The notes under the pieces: generated by a model
Seen by the model: the letters and a program-made list of their open reading frames with translations, nothing else
Databases searched by the model: none
What the model was told of the DNA's origin: nothing
Part shown: in pieces, positions 49,639 to 59,390 of the stretch
Numbering within the stretch: position 1 is the first letter of the stretch
How the letters are laid out: the number at the start of each line of letters is the position of its first letter
Assembly (NCBI GenBank): GCA_963817015.1
Contig: CAWFMV010000010.1
Location: 124,001 to 188,000 of the forward strand
Direction: 5' to 3'
DNA: 64,000 bases
DNA from: VAZQ01 sp963817015
GTDB lineage: Bacteria; Pseudomonadota; Alphaproteobacteria; Rhizobiales; Xanthobacteraceae
Translations under genes and position numbers: made by a program

Positions 49639-50200
49639 CAAGCAACACGATCCCGATCGCGACCGCGTCTTCGTCCGCGCGCTCGAGGGCAAGTACAGCC
49701 TCAAGGACGAGCTCGGCCGGCTGCGCGCGATGCCGCGCGTGATCAAGGGCAAGGACCTCAAGCTCGACGGCGGCCCGCAGCATTTCAGCCGCCACTACGT
49801 CGAGCCGGAGGACGGCCGCACCCAGACGCTGCACATCCATCTCGAGGAATATGCGCCCGGCGGCACCACCCAGAAGCACGGCCACGTCAACGAGGCCGCC
49901 TTCTACATCCTCGACGGCGCCGGCTACGAGATCCACGACGGCGTGCGCTACGACTGGAAGGCCGGCGACATCGCGATCGTGCACAACAACTGCGTGCACC
50001 AGCACTTCAACGCCAGCGCCAAGGAGCCGGCGCGCGCGCTCGTGATCAAGACCAAGCCGATGTACCTGTTCATGAACATGCTGTTCCAGCACACGGTCGA
50101 GAAGCGGCCGACGACGCCGTCGGCCACGCAAGGCAACTTCGTGCCGCGGCAGGAGGAAGAGAACTACAACTACCCGACCGACGAGAAGGCCGACGCCTGA
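49631..50200 (+). CDS. Cupin protein, type A (cupin 2)
   Basis: 189 residues, intact. FVRALEGKYSLKDELGRLRA, then the cupin core LHIHLEEYAPGGTTQKHGHV, NEAAFYILDGAGYEIHDGVR, YDWKAGDIAIVHNNCVHQHF and a C-terminal helix MYLFMNMLFQHTVEKRP. Metal ligands: H-G-H in KHGHV, a Glu after it, and H-Q-H in CVHQHF. Closely related to the protein at 51,772. Possibly a metal-dependent dioxygenase or isomerase; no assay can be inferred. Confidence 0.85.
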   Translation: MGDKQHDPDRDRVFVRALEGKYSLKDELGRLRAMPRVIKGKDLKLDGGPQHFSRHYVEPEDGRTQTLHIHLEEYAPGGTTQKHGHVNEAAFYILDGAGYEIHDGVRYDWKAGDIAIVHNNCVHQHFNASAKEPARALVIKTKPMYLFMNMLFQHTVEKRPTTPSATQGNFVPRQEEENYNYPTDEKADA

Positions 50201-50244
50201 GCAAGGCGCGCCGCGACTGAGAACGCAGAAGGAAAGGTTTGACG

Positions 50245-50914
50245 ATGGCGTGGGATGAAGCAAAGACTTGGCTCTCGCGGCAGCGTCCAGCGGCAATCTC
50301 TATCAAAGCCTGCTCGACGAGGCGACCGACATGCCGCGCGCGCAATGCGCAGCGCAGGAAGGTCGTGCATCCGGACGAGATGCCGTGGGAAATGTCGCGG
50401 CAGGGCCTGCTCAAGCATCTGCTCAATGCGCAGATGAACACCCGCATGGAGACGGTCGACGCCTACATGCAGATCATCCCGCCCGGCAGCCGCTCCGGCA
50501 AGCACCGCCATCTCGCCGAGGAATGCCTCTACGTGGTCGAAGGCCACGGCTACGACCTGCACCAGGATTGCGACGTCGAGATCACCGACACCTATGCCTG
50601 GAAGCCGCAGGCGCGAGATCAAGCGCTTCGAGTGGGAAGCCGGCGACGTGATCTACATTCCGCCCTGCACCATCCACCAGCACTTCAACGCCGATCCGGC
50701 GCGCCCGGCGCGGCTGATCTCCTGCATCAACCGCATCTACAAGAATTCCGGCCTCAACGATCTCGAGCAGATCGAGGACGCGCCGGAATACGATCCCAAG
50801 GTCGTGCTGACGGCTGATCTGGTGAAGCAGTACATCGCCAAGGCCGCGAAGAAGTGGCGTAGTCCACTTCGAAAGCACTTACGACGTCGCGACCTCTGGC
50901 GGCACCGCCTCTAG
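50245..50914 (+). CDS. Cupin protein, type B (cupin 3)
   Basis: About 220 residues. GNLYQSLLDEATDMPR, then KVVHPDEMPWEMSRQGLLKH, the cupin core IIPPGSRSGKHRHLAEECLY, VVEGHGYDLHQDCDVEITDT, FEWEAGDVIYIPPCTIHQHF. Metal ligands H-R-H, Glu (AEEC) and H-Q-H. Related to the minus-strand protein at 53,062. Slips near 50,271, 50,350 and 50,617; the last 20 codons may also be shifted (VVHFESTYDVATSGGTAS in the other frame looks natural). Confidence 0.8.
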
Positions 50915-51013
50915 TTGTCGTCCCCGCGAAGGCGGGGACCCATATCCACCGCTGTGTATCACGGCCGTGCCCGATCGCTAGCTGCGTCGAGAGGTCCGCT
51001 TCGCGGGGACGAC
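50915..51013. repeat. REP-like palindrome pair
   Basis: GTCGTCCCCGCGAAGGCGGG at the left and CGCTTCGCGGGGACGACAC at the right, with GGGACCCAT and GAGAGGTCC beside them. Same family as 2,055-2,138 and 58,306-58,425. Confidence 0.7.
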
Positions 51014-51026
51014 ACAGTCGTGCCGC

Positions 51027-51644
51027 TCAAGCGATCTGGCGTCCCCCAAACAACCGCACGATCGCCTCCCACAGCACCTTCGCCATCAGCGAAAAGCCGG
51101 AGATCGGCTTGGCGGCGGGCGGTGGCGGCTCGACGGCCAGCGGGCGCTGAGGCCGCTGGCGCCGCAGCATCAGGCGCGGCTGCCGCCGCTGGCCGCGAGC
51201 TGCGCTTTCAGGTTATTCGGCGAACTGATTCATGATCTGCGCGGCGGTCGCCTGGATCATGCCGACGCCGCGGCCGTATTGCGCGACCGAGCCCGACAGC
51301 GCGAGATCGGTGTGCACCAGCACCTTCGAGCCACTTGCCCGCCGGTTCAAGCCGGAACGACGGCCGTGGCATTGGCGCCGCCGCGGCCCTTGGCGTCGGT
51401 CCCCTGCGCCTTCACGCGGGCGCTGTGGTTGGCGTTGTCGATCTCCTCGAACTCCACCGTGCCCGCAAACGTGAGCGCGACCGGGCCGAGCCGCACGCGC
51501 GATCTTGCCCTTGTAGGTCTTGTCGTCGACCACCTCGGTGAGCTCGGCGCCCGGCATGCAGGGCGCGATGCGCTGGATGTCCATCAGCACCGGCCAGGCC
51601 TGCGCCGGCGGCAGCGGCACCTCGAAGGAATTGTCGAACTCCAC
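51027..51644 (-). CDS. CoxG-like SRPBCC protein
   Basis: About 205 residues, GTG start. EFDNSFEVPLPPAQAWPVLM, DIQRIAPCMPGAELTEVVDD, VRLGPVALTFAGTVEFEEID, then VLVHTDLALSGSVAQYGRGV and MIQATAAQIMNQFAEQL are the CoxG / carbon-monoxide-dehydrogenase subunit G motifs. CoxG helps maturation or membrane anchoring of molybdenum hydroxylases, but no cox genes lie here. The C-terminus is arginine-proline rich. Slips near 51,220, 51,333 and 51,500. It points against the cupin genes on both sides. Confidence 0.75.
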
Positions 51645-51771
51645 GGAAACGGGCTCCTGTCATCGGGCAGCGTGACAACAGCATATCTCACGACTGTGGC
51701 CGCCTTGTCCAAAGCGTTGACAAGGGCACCAATTCTGCCCAGGTTCTGCGTGAATCCCATCAGAGGACGCG

Positions 51772-52361
51772 ATGGCCAAGGACGAACCCGCTGCCCCCGC
51801 CGAGCCCGGCCCCGGCCACAACAATCCGTTCGCCGACGTGGTGTGGGAGCGCAAGACGCGGCATCGCATCTTCGTGCGCGCGCTCGAAGGCACCTACGGC
51901 AACCTGGTGCACGAGCTCTACAGCCAGCCGCGCGTCTACCGCACCCGCGACCTCAAGTGGAAGGGCGGGCCGGGAAGCTACGGCAAGAAGATCATCAACC
52001 CGCAGGCCGTGAAGGTCGCGCAGTCGATCGAGACCCACATGGAGGTCTACGCGCCGCACGGCAAGACCAGCAAGCACGGCCACATGAACAGCGCGGTGTT
52101 CTTCGTGCTCAAGGGCAAGGGCCACGACGTGCACGACGGCCGCCGCTACGACTGGGAAGCCGGCGACGCCATGATCGTGGAGAACGCCTGCGTGCACCAG
52201 CACTTCTCGCGACGAGGAGAACGACGAGTGCATCCTGCTCGTCATGAAGGCGAAGCCGCTGTTCCTCTTCATGCACATGCTGTTTCAGAAGGTCGTCGGA
52301 ATGGCCGCCCAAGGTACCGACCGAGAAGCAGCTCACCTTCGTGCCGCCAGGGGATTTGTAG
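51772..52361 (+). CDS. Cupin protein, type A (cupin 4)
   Basis: About 195 residues. IFVRALEGTYGNLVHELYSQ, then cupin core HMEVYAPHGKTSKHGHMNSA, VFFVLKGKGHDVHDGRRYDW, EAGDAMIVENACVHQHFS and C-terminal KPLFLFMHMLFQKVVG. The metal ligands H-G-H and H-Q-H occupy the same places as in the gene at 49,631, to which it is clearly paralogous. Slips near 52,212 and 52,305 (one extra base each). Confidence 0.85.
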
Positions 52362-52382
52362 GGCGCGCACTCCTACCTCTCC

Positions 52383-52505
52383 GTCGTCATGGCCGGGCAT
52401 AGCGCATCGAAGACGCGCGTGAACGCGCTATCGTCCCGGCCATCCACGTCTTTGAAGCGAGAAGAAAGACGTGGATGCCCGCGCATAAAGCCGGGCATGA
52501 CGGTC
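52383..52505. repeat. REP-like palindrome
   Basis: GTCATGGCCGGGCATAGC at the left is mirrored by AAAGCCGGGCATGACGGTC at the right; the inner arms CCACGTCTTT and AAAGACGTGG also pair. Related to the elements at 55,965 and 60,210. Confidence 0.7.
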
Positions 52506-52523
52506 GATAGACTGTGCGCAACA

Positions 52524-52939
52524 TCAACGATGATGGTCGTGCGCCGGCACGTCGCCATGATGGTGGTCGTGGTCATGGCCACGCGCGTGGTCCAACGCCT
52601 CGGCCTCGCCGTAGCCCATCATCATCGCCTCGATCACCTTGCGCAGCGGGTCTTCCGAGAGCGTCAGGTGGCCAGCCAGGAAGCCCGCGAGCCGCGCGAA
52701 CACCAAAGGCTGCATCCCAAGCCGCTCATAGCGTTGCGCGGGATCGCCCTGCTCGCCGTCGCGCAGGATCCGGCTCAACGCATCTGAAAACAGCTTGTCG
52801 AGATACTGGTTGAGATCGGCCGGCTCCTGTGGCGCCGGCTGACTGAGCAAGTCTGCGCATGCGCCCGGAAGCGCGCATAGAGCCGCTCCTCAAGCTCGCT
52901 CTCGTCGTCGTCCATATCGCCGCACATGTCGTGCTCCAT
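52524..52939 (-). CDS. Small protein with His-rich tail
   Basis: About 138 residues. Acidic N-terminus DMDDDESELEERLYARFRAH, a helical middle NQYLDKLFSDALSRILRDGE and LVFARLAGFLAGHLTLSEDP, and the tail HARGHDHDHHHGDVPAHDHH with ten histidines. The tail suggests binding of Zn, Ni or Fe. It sits between cupin genes whose enzymes need a metal, so a metal store or delivery role is conceivable. No family recognised. One slip near 52,852. Confidence 0.6.
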
Positions 52940-53061
52940 CCGCTGTCAGTCCGGGCACACCAACAGGCGGGAGCCCGGGATCCATCATCACAGATAGTAG
53001 GGTTCCCGGCCGGAGGGAAGGCTCAGGCTCCAGGTTCCCGTTGCGGAACAATAACGAAGAG

Positions 53062-53619
53062 TCAATATCCTTCCGCGTTCTCGAGCTGCTCGAACCAGTC
53101 GAAGCCGATCGGCTTGATGACCGGCTGTTGATCACGATGATGCGCGCCTCGTTCGCCGGATCGGCGTTGAAGTGCTTGTGGATGCAATAGGGCGGGATGT
53201 AGATGAAATCGCCCTGCTCCCAGTCGTAGCGCTTGGGCTCTGCCTCCCACTCGAATTCCATGGTCTCATGGACGTCGAACTTCACGTCCCAGTGCAGATC
53301 GTAGCCCTTGCCCTCGACCACGTAGATCACCTCTTCGGAGAGATGCCGGTGCTTGCCTGACGCCTTTCCGGGCGGCAGGAACTGCATGTAGATGTCGAGG
53401 CAGCACTCCTTGGTGTCCATCTTCTCGTTGATGATGTGCTTGATCAGGCCGTCGGGCGAGCGCTCGAACGGCATCTCCTTGGCCTTCACCAGGTTGAGCC
53501 GGCCCGGCGTAGTCCTTGCGGAACTGCTCGGAGGCCTTCACCGCCTCGGCGAAGAAATTGACCTCTTGGGTCTGCGCATGGGCGCGTGCGCGCTCGCGCG
53601 GATCGATGATGCCACTCAT
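53062..53619 (-). CDS. Cupin protein, type B (cupin 5)
   Basis: About 186 residues. QTQEVNFFAEAVKASEQFRK, KEMPFERSPDGLIKHIINEK, then cupin core FLPPGKASGKHRHLSEEVIY, VVEGKGYDLHWDVKFDVHET, YDWEQGDFIYIPPYCIHKHF and a C-terminal IGFDWFEQLENAEGY. Ligands H-R-H, Glu and H-K-H match cupin 3 at 50,245, to which it is paralogous. Slips near 53,505 and 53,122. Directly downstream of the double cupin in the same direction. Confidence 0.83.
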
Positions 53620-53630
53620 CAATCGCTCTC

Positions 53631-54771
53631 CTATTCCGCCGCCTCGCTCTGCGGCAGCTTCGGCGGCAGGTCGGCAAGCTCGGCCTGATAGGCGTCGTCC
53701 ATGCGCGGCGTGCATGCCGTGCTTGGCCAGCGCCTCCGCGAACATGCTGCGGATTTCCGGCCTCTCGTCGGCATAGTCGATCTGGTCGCCGCCGATGCGG
53801 CGGCTGATCCAGGCGGTCGGCACGCCCTGCGCATTGCGGATGAGCGCGACCTCGTGCTTGAAGGCGAGATAGCGCGCCGGCGTCGGGCCGGTGTTGAAGT
53901 GCTGGTGGAACCATCTTGTTGGGCGGCACGATCAGCGTGCCGACCTGCCAGTCGTAGCGCTGCGGCTCCTCGCCTTCCTGCCACATCAGCGAATAGCCCT
54001 CGCCGGAGAGGATGATGACGTGCGCGCTCGGCCCGTGGCAGTGCGCCTTCTTGTAGGTGCCGACCGGGAACTGCGAGATGTGGCTCGACATCGAGCCCTT
54101 GGCCATGTTGAAGCGGATGTGGCCGCCGCCGGCGCCGCGCTCCTTGGCGCTGATCAGCGGCAGGTTGACCGCATCGGGCACGAAATTCGTCACCAGCAGG
54201 AAGCCCTTCTTCTCCGCCTTGGGCGTGAAGTAGTCCGGCTCGCCGGCGAAGCGGTTCTTGAAATCGTAGGCCGTGTTGAAGACGAAATTGACGTCGTCAT
54301 AGAGGTTCATGACCGCCGGCGCATTGGTGACGCCGACGTAGCGCGCCGCCTCCTGGCCCGAGCCGTTGAAGTGCTGGTGCCAGCAGTTGAGCGGGATCGC
54401 GAACATGGCGCCCGCCTTCCACTCGAAGGTGATGCGCTTGCCGTCGTCGTTCCAGACGCTGGTCGAGCCGCGGCCGTCGAGGATCAGGATCATCTCCTCG
54501 AACAGCTGGCGCTGCGGCGCGAGCTTCTTGCCGGGCGGGATCGCGCAGACGTAGCAATCGTTCGAGGTGCGCGACGCATCGTGGTTGATGTAGACGCCGC
54601 TGCCGCCGCGGCGCGGCCAGGGCTTGAGCTCGACGGTGCGCAGGTTCGCGCACGTATTGCGCGCTGATGATCTCGAGCCCCTCGCCGCGCACCCAGCGCA
54701 GATAGGGCGTGTCCTTCTCGGTCGCGAATTTCTTGGCGAGTTCGTCGGAAACGGTCGGGACTTTCGGCCAT
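53631..54771 (-). CDS. Bicupin (two cupin domains)
   Basis: About 380 residues. Domain 1: VYINHDASRTSNDCYVCAIP, APQRQLFEEMILILDGRGST, FEWKAGAMFAIPLNCWHQHF. Domain 2: FNMAKGSMSSHISQFPVGTY, KKAHCHGPSAHVIILSGEGY, YDWQVGTLIVPPNKM then HQHFNTGPTPARYLAFK. Domain 2 has H-C-H and H-Q-H; domain 1 has Glu and H-Q-H but QLFEE instead of the first His pair. Layout resembles gentisate-dioxygenase-like bicupins. Slips near 54,765 (start), 54,650, 53,910 and 53,703. Cotranscribed with cupin 5. Confidence 0.82.
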
Positions 54772-54878
54772 TCGAAGCTCCCTTCGGGCCGGATTTTGGC
54801 GCTACATTAGCGGGCAACGCCCGTGCGTCAACGGCGCGGTCCGCAAGCGCCGACGCCGGAGATCAGGGAGCGACTCCC

Positions 54879-55933
54879 ATGCTGTTCGGCATGTACGCGC
54901 CGGTGCCGCACGTCACGGTGGGCTCGAAGGAGATCACCCGCTCGGTCACGGGCGCGCTCAAGCCGCTGCCGGACGGCGAGATCGATCCGGCGTTCACGCT
55001 CGCCAAGGACGTGCTGTGCGCGGCCGACAAGGCGGGCTTCGACCTCTGCCTCTATGCGGAGCGCCATCTCGGCGCCGATTTCGAGGCCTGGATGCTGGCC
55101 GCCGCCATCAGCTCCTGGACCAAGCAACATCCGCGCCATGCCGGCGGTGCATCCCGGCCTCTGGCATCCGACGCTGATCGCCAAGATGGCGGCCTCGCCT
55201 CGACCGGCTCACCACCGGCCGCATGGCGATCAACCTCGTGACCGGCTGGAACGAGGTCGAGCACACGATGTACGGCGGCGACATGCTCCTGCAACAACGA
55301 CGACCGCTACGTCCGGGCGGAGGAATTCATCCTCGTGCTGCGCGGCATGTGGAACGAGACGCCGTTCTCGTTCGACGGGCAGTTCTACAAGGTGAAGGAA
55401 TCGCAGCTCCTGCTGAAGCCGCGACGCCCGCCGCCGCAGATCTTCACCGCCAGCCGCAGCGAGCGCGGGCTGGAGATGGTGGCGAAATACGCCGACTGGT
55501 GGTTCCTCGACTACGACAAGAGCGCGACCGACCTCGCCGGCGTCGAGGACAGCCTGCGGCGCTCGATCGACGGCATGAACCGAGCGCGCCGCGCAAATAC
55601 GGCCGCAAGGTGCGCTTCGCGTTCAATCCGTTCGTCGCCTTCGGCGACAGCGACGAGGCCGCGATCGAGCGCGCGAAGCGCCTGCTCACGCCCGATGAGC
55701 CGGACGCCGACGTGCGCAAGATGATGTCGCGGGTCGGGCCCGGCGATGAAATCGGGCTGCATCGGCCGGCCTGAGAAGGTGCGCGATCAGCTGATGAAAT
55801 ACGTCGACATGGGCATCGAGCTGTTCCTGCTGAAGTTCGTGCCGACCGTCGACGAGGTGCACGCCATTCGGGAGCGAGATCATCGAGCCGCTGCGCGCGA
55901 ACGCGCCGCTGAAGAGCAACTGCGGCCGAATGA
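54879..55933 (+). CDS. LLM-class flavin-dependent monooxygenase
   Basis: About 345 residues. MLFGMYAPVPHVTVGSKEIT, CLYAERHLGADFEAWMLAAA, RLTTGRMAINLVTGWNEVEH, DRYVRAEEFILVLRGMWNE, then IFTASRSERGLEMVAKYADW. This is the luciferase-like TIM barrel that uses FMNH2 and O2, as in alkanesulfonate and pyrimidine monooxygenases (SsuD, RutA). Slips near 55,127, 55,200, 55,293, 55,582, 55,755 and 55,875. The C-terminal end is approximate. Divergent from the bicupin gene. Confidence 0.82.
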
Positions 55934-55964
55934 GGAGCGCTGGCCTCGGCGTGCGCTATCAGCA

Positions 55965-56052
55965 TCGTCATGGCCGGCTTGTCCCGGCCATCCACGCCTT
56001 TCTTACGCGGGCAAGACAAGACGTGGATGCCCCGACATCGCGGGCATGACCG
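55965..56052. repeat. REP-like palindrome
   Basis: GTCATGGCCGGCTTGTCCCG to the left and GACATCGCGGGCATGACCG to the right with inner arms CCACGCC / GACGTGGATG. Same general design as 52,383-52,505 and 60,210-60,300. Confidence 0.65.
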
Positions 56053-56069
56053 TCGCGAGGATAACGCAA

Positions 56070-57146
56070 ATGTCCAAGAGATCGCTCGCATCCATGGTCC
56101 TTGCCGCTCGTCATACTGCAGCGCCGCATCGGCACACGCGCTGACGCCGGAAGAAATCGTCAACTACCGCGGCGCGGATCGCGAGCAGGTGCTGATCGAC
56201 GGCGCCAAGAAGGAAGGCCAGGTCGTTCTCTATTCGGCGCTGATCGTCAACCAGATGCTGCGCCCGCTCACCGCCGGCTTCATGAAGAAATATCCCTTCA
56301 TCAAGATGACCTACTACCGCGCCGATTCCGAGGAGCTGCTGCCGAAGCTCTCCGCCGAGACGCGCGCCAACAATGTCGTCGCCGACGTGTTCGAGGGCTC
56401 CGGCGGCGGCGAGATCGCGGTCGAGGCCGGCCTCACGCAGCCTTCTACTCGCCGGCGCTCGACAGCTATCCGAAAATGTATCTCGACCCGAAGGGCCACC
56501 TGGCGCCGACGCGGCTCTCCTATTTCAGCATCGCCTACAACACCAAGCAGGTGCCGGCCGACAAGGTGCCGAAGACCTACGAGGACCTGCTCGATCCGCA
56601 ATGGAAGGGCAAGATGGCGTGGCCCTATGCCAATACGGGCCGTTATCTCTTCCTGATCAACCTGCGGCTCGCCTGGGGCGAGGAACGGCGATGGCCTATT
56701 TCCGCAAGCTCGCCGAGCAGAAGATCATCAATTTCGCCTCCGGCAGCGCGCGCACGCTGGTCGATCGCGTCATCGCCGGCGAATATCCGATCGCGATCAA
56801 CATCTACGCCCACCACCCGCTGATCAGCGCCGGCAAGGGCGCGCCGGTGAATTCGCAGCTCATGGACCCGGTGCCGAGCGCCGCCGGCTCGCTCGCGGTG
56901 CTCAAGGGCGCCAAGCATCCGCACGCCGCCATGCTGCTCACCGATTTCATCCTGAGCCGCGAAGGCCAGAAGATCATGGCCGAAGGCCGAGTATTTCCCC
57001 GCCCATCCGGACGTCGACGTCGGCGCCGCAGCTTGCCGGCATCGTGCCGCAAGAACGCCGGCTACACGGAGAACTTCGTCAGCCCGCAGAAGCTCAAGGA
57101 ACAGCTCGAGAGCACCGACCAGATCATCCAGAAGCTGTTTCGATGA
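56070..57146 (+). CDS. Lone Fe3+-type ABC substrate-binding protein
   Basis: About 355 residues. Opening LTPEEIVNYRGADREQVLID and GAKKEGQVVLYSALIVNQML closely parallels the receptor at 48,536. Further blocks: YYRADSEELLPKLSAETRA, DVFEGSGGGEIAVEAGL, YEDLLDPQWKGKMAWPYANT and AMLLTDFILSREGQKIMAE. Signal peptide region 56,070-56,150 is disturbed by slips; others near 56,441, 56,685, 56,990, 57,025 and 57,050. No transporter subunits next to it; a racemase-family enzyme gene follows after 21 bp. Confidence 0.78.
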
Positions 57147-57167
57147 GCGTCAGTCACTGAGGAAAAC

Positions 57168-58274
57168 ATGATCATCAAATCCGTCGACTTCGAGCCGTGC
57201 GTCATGCCGCTCGAGGACAAGAACTGGAAATTCGCGCTCGGCACCGCGTCGACCTCGCGCGGCTAGATCGTGCGGCTCACCTCCGACAGCGGCCACGTCG
57301 GCTACGGCTATTCCAATTCCTCCCCGCACATGGGCTCGACCTTCGAGTCGCTGCCGGCGGAGCTCGAGCGCTTCAAGCCGCATCGTGCTCGGCAAGGACC
57401 CGTTCGCGATCGAGGCGATCCTGCAGGAGCTCGACCGCTCGCTCGCCGGCGCGCAGCCAGGCCAAGGCCGGCATCGACTGCGCGCTGCACGATCTCTGCG
57501 CGCGCGCGCTCGGCGTGCCGCTCTACAATCTGCTCGGCGGCAAGGTGCGCGACAGGTGCCGGTGCTGCGCATCGTCGCGATCAAGACGCCGGCCGAGATG
57601 GCGGCCAATGCCGGGAAGCTGCTCGACGCAGGGCTACCGCTATTTCAAGATCAAGGTGCACGGCGACGTCGACGAGGACGTCGCGCGCGTCAAGGCGATC
57701 CGCGAGCGCGTCGGCGACGGACGCCCATCTCACCATCGACGCCAACCAGTCCTACTCGCCCGAAGGACGCGATCACCGCCATCAACCGCATGGCGCGAGT
57801 ATCGGCTCGACCTGGTCGAGCAGCCGGTGTCGCGCGACGATCTCAAGGGGCTCGAGCTCGTCACCCGCTCGGTGCCGGTGACGGTCGAGGCCGACGAAGG
57901 CGCCGGCACCATCGACGAGATCATGACGCTGGTCGTCGAACCGCATCGTCGACGCGGTCAGCCTCAAGATCCAGAAGCTCGGCGGCCTGCGCAATGCGCT
58001 CGCGGCAGCGCGCATCTGCGAGGCCGGCCACGTGAAGTATCGGCTCGGCGCCCATGTCGGCACCCGGCTCGGCAATGCGCATGCGATCCATCTCGCCGCC
58101 GCGCTGCCGGGCGTCGACTATGCCTGCGAGCTCGGCGAGTTCACCCGCATGTACAACGATCCGTTCGCCGGCATCGAGGTGGTCGACGGCGTGCTTGCGG
58201 TGCCGGACGGGCCGGGCTGCGGCGTCGAGCCGGTTGCGACCGCGCAATCAGAAAAGCGCGCGGGCGCGGCTTAG
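57168..58274 (+). CDS. Enolase-superfamily enzyme (mandelate racemase/muconate lactonizing type)
   Basis: About 365 residues. IVRLTSDSGHVGYGYSNSS, QAKAGIDCALHDLCARALGV, PLYNLLGGKVRD, then the K-x-K base YRYFKIKVHGDVDEDVARVK, Asp ligand LTIDANQSYSP, LDLVEQPV, VEADEGAGTIDEIM and C-terminal YRLGAHVGTRLGNAHAIHLA. Three metal ligands (Asp, Glu, Glu) are all visible. An in-frame TAG at 57,264-57,266 (after TASTSRG) would stop it early. Slips, mostly +1, at 57,381, about 57,465, 57,556, 57,636, 57,729, 57,762, 57,796 and 57,942. Dehydratase, racemase or cycloisomerase on a carboxylate. Confidence 0.82.
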
Positions 58275-58305
58275 ATATCTGTCTCCATTCTCGCCCCATT
58301 CTCTG

Positions 58306-58425
58306 CGTCGTCCCCGCGCAGGCGGGGACCCGTACGCCATGTGCTTGCGATCTTGGCAAGGCCTACGACAACAGCAAGGTTAGTGGTTATGGGTCCCCGC
58401 CTTCGCGGGGACGACAGAGATAGAT
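58306..58425. repeat. REP-like palindrome pair
   Basis: GTCGTCCCCGCGCAGGCGGG (left) and GCCTTCGCGGGGACGACAG (right) enclose GGGACCCGT / ATGGGTCCCC. Same family as 2,055 and 50,915. It lies between convergent genes. Confidence 0.7.
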
Positions 58426-58454
58426 GCTGTGCCACAGCAGAAAGCTTCACAGCT

Positions 58455-59390
58455 TCAACGCTTCGCGTCGCTTGACGCCCTCGCCTGCTCGGCCAGAAAG
58501 CGCCGCAGCCGCTCGCGCACCTCGTCGGCCTGCTCCGGCGTCCAGCGGCGAAAGCCTTCGCCCGTCTTCATGCCGAGCTTGCCGGCCTTGACCTTCTCGC
58601 GCAGGAACGGATGCGGGCCGGCGCGAGCGGTCGAGATCGGCGACCAGCACGTTCGCTGATGTCGAGCGTGAGATCGAGCCCGACAAGATCGGACTGCTCC
58701 ATCGGCCCGAGCACCGCCATGCGGGCGCCGAAGCCGCTCTTCACCACGGTGTCGATGGTCTCGGCGTCGCAGACGCCGGCGGCAACAAGCGCGATCGCCT
58801 CGCGCTTCGAGCGCGTGCTGCAGCCGGTTGCCGATGAAGCCCGGAATGTCGCGCGCACATGCACCGGCTGCGTGCCGGCATCGCGCAGGAGTTCGATCGT
58901 GCGCGCGACCACCTCGTCCGCTGGTCCTTCGTTCTGGATCACCTCGACCAGCGGCACGAGATGCGGCGGATTCCAGAAGTGCGTGCCGACCACGCGCTCG
59001 CGGTGCTTCAGGTTGCGGCCGATCTCGGTCGACGGGATCGCCGAGCTGTTGCTGGCGAGGATGGTCGTCGGGCGCGGTCAGCGCTTTCGAGCTCGGCGAA
59101 GATCTGCTGCTTGAGCGGCAGCTTCTCCGGCGCCGCCTCGAACACGAAGCTGCGTCCGCACCGCCGGCGCGAGCTGATCGTGCGCGAGATGCGCTCGAGC
59201 ATGCGCGGGATCGTCGCCGAGCAGCTCGCGCGATCGAGCGCAGCCGCTGCGGCAGCGAGCCCGCACCTCGGCGGACGGCTCGTAGATGCCGACCGCGTGG
59301 CCGGCGGCCGCGAGCAGATAGGCGATGCCGTGGCCCATCAGGCCGCCGCCGACGACGCCGATCTTGTTCTGCAGTGCTCGGTTCGCTCAT
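58455..59390 (-). CDS. 3-hydroxyacyl-CoA dehydrogenase family protein
   Basis: About 310 residues. Rossmann N-terminus KIGVVGGGLMGHGIAYLLAA, then DAAFVFEAAPEKLPLKQQIF, ASNSSAIPSTEIGRNLKHRE, VVGTHFWNPPHLVPLVEVIQ (catalytic His in GTHFWNP), DIPGFIGNRLQHAL and SGFGARMAVLGPMEQSDLVG. Typical NAD-dependent beta-hydroxyacyl dehydrogenase of the cytoplasm. At least eight single-base slips. Its ATG overlaps the stop of the SDR gene upstream, so both are in one operon. Confidence 0.82.
   Translation of the reverse strand: MSEPSTAEQDRRRRRRPDGPRHRLSARGRRPRGRHLRAVRRGAGSLPQRLRSIARAARRRSRACSSASRARSARAGGADAASCSRRRRRSCRSSSRSSPSSKALTAPDDHPRQQQLGDPVDRDRPQPEAPRARGRHALLESAASRAAGRGDPERRTSGRGGRAHDRTPARCRHAAGACARDIPGFIGNRLQHALEARGDRACCRRRLRRRDHRHRGEERLRRPHGGARADGAVRSCRARSHARHQRTCWSPISTARAGPHPFLREKVKAGKLGMKTGEGFRRWTPEQADEVRERLRRFLAEQARASSDAKR

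Noticed and set aside
51027..51644. Carbon monoxide dehydrogenase locus suggested by the CoxG-like gene
   Set aside because: No coxL, coxM or coxS gene is in the window; CoxG-like SRPBCC proteins occur in many other settings.
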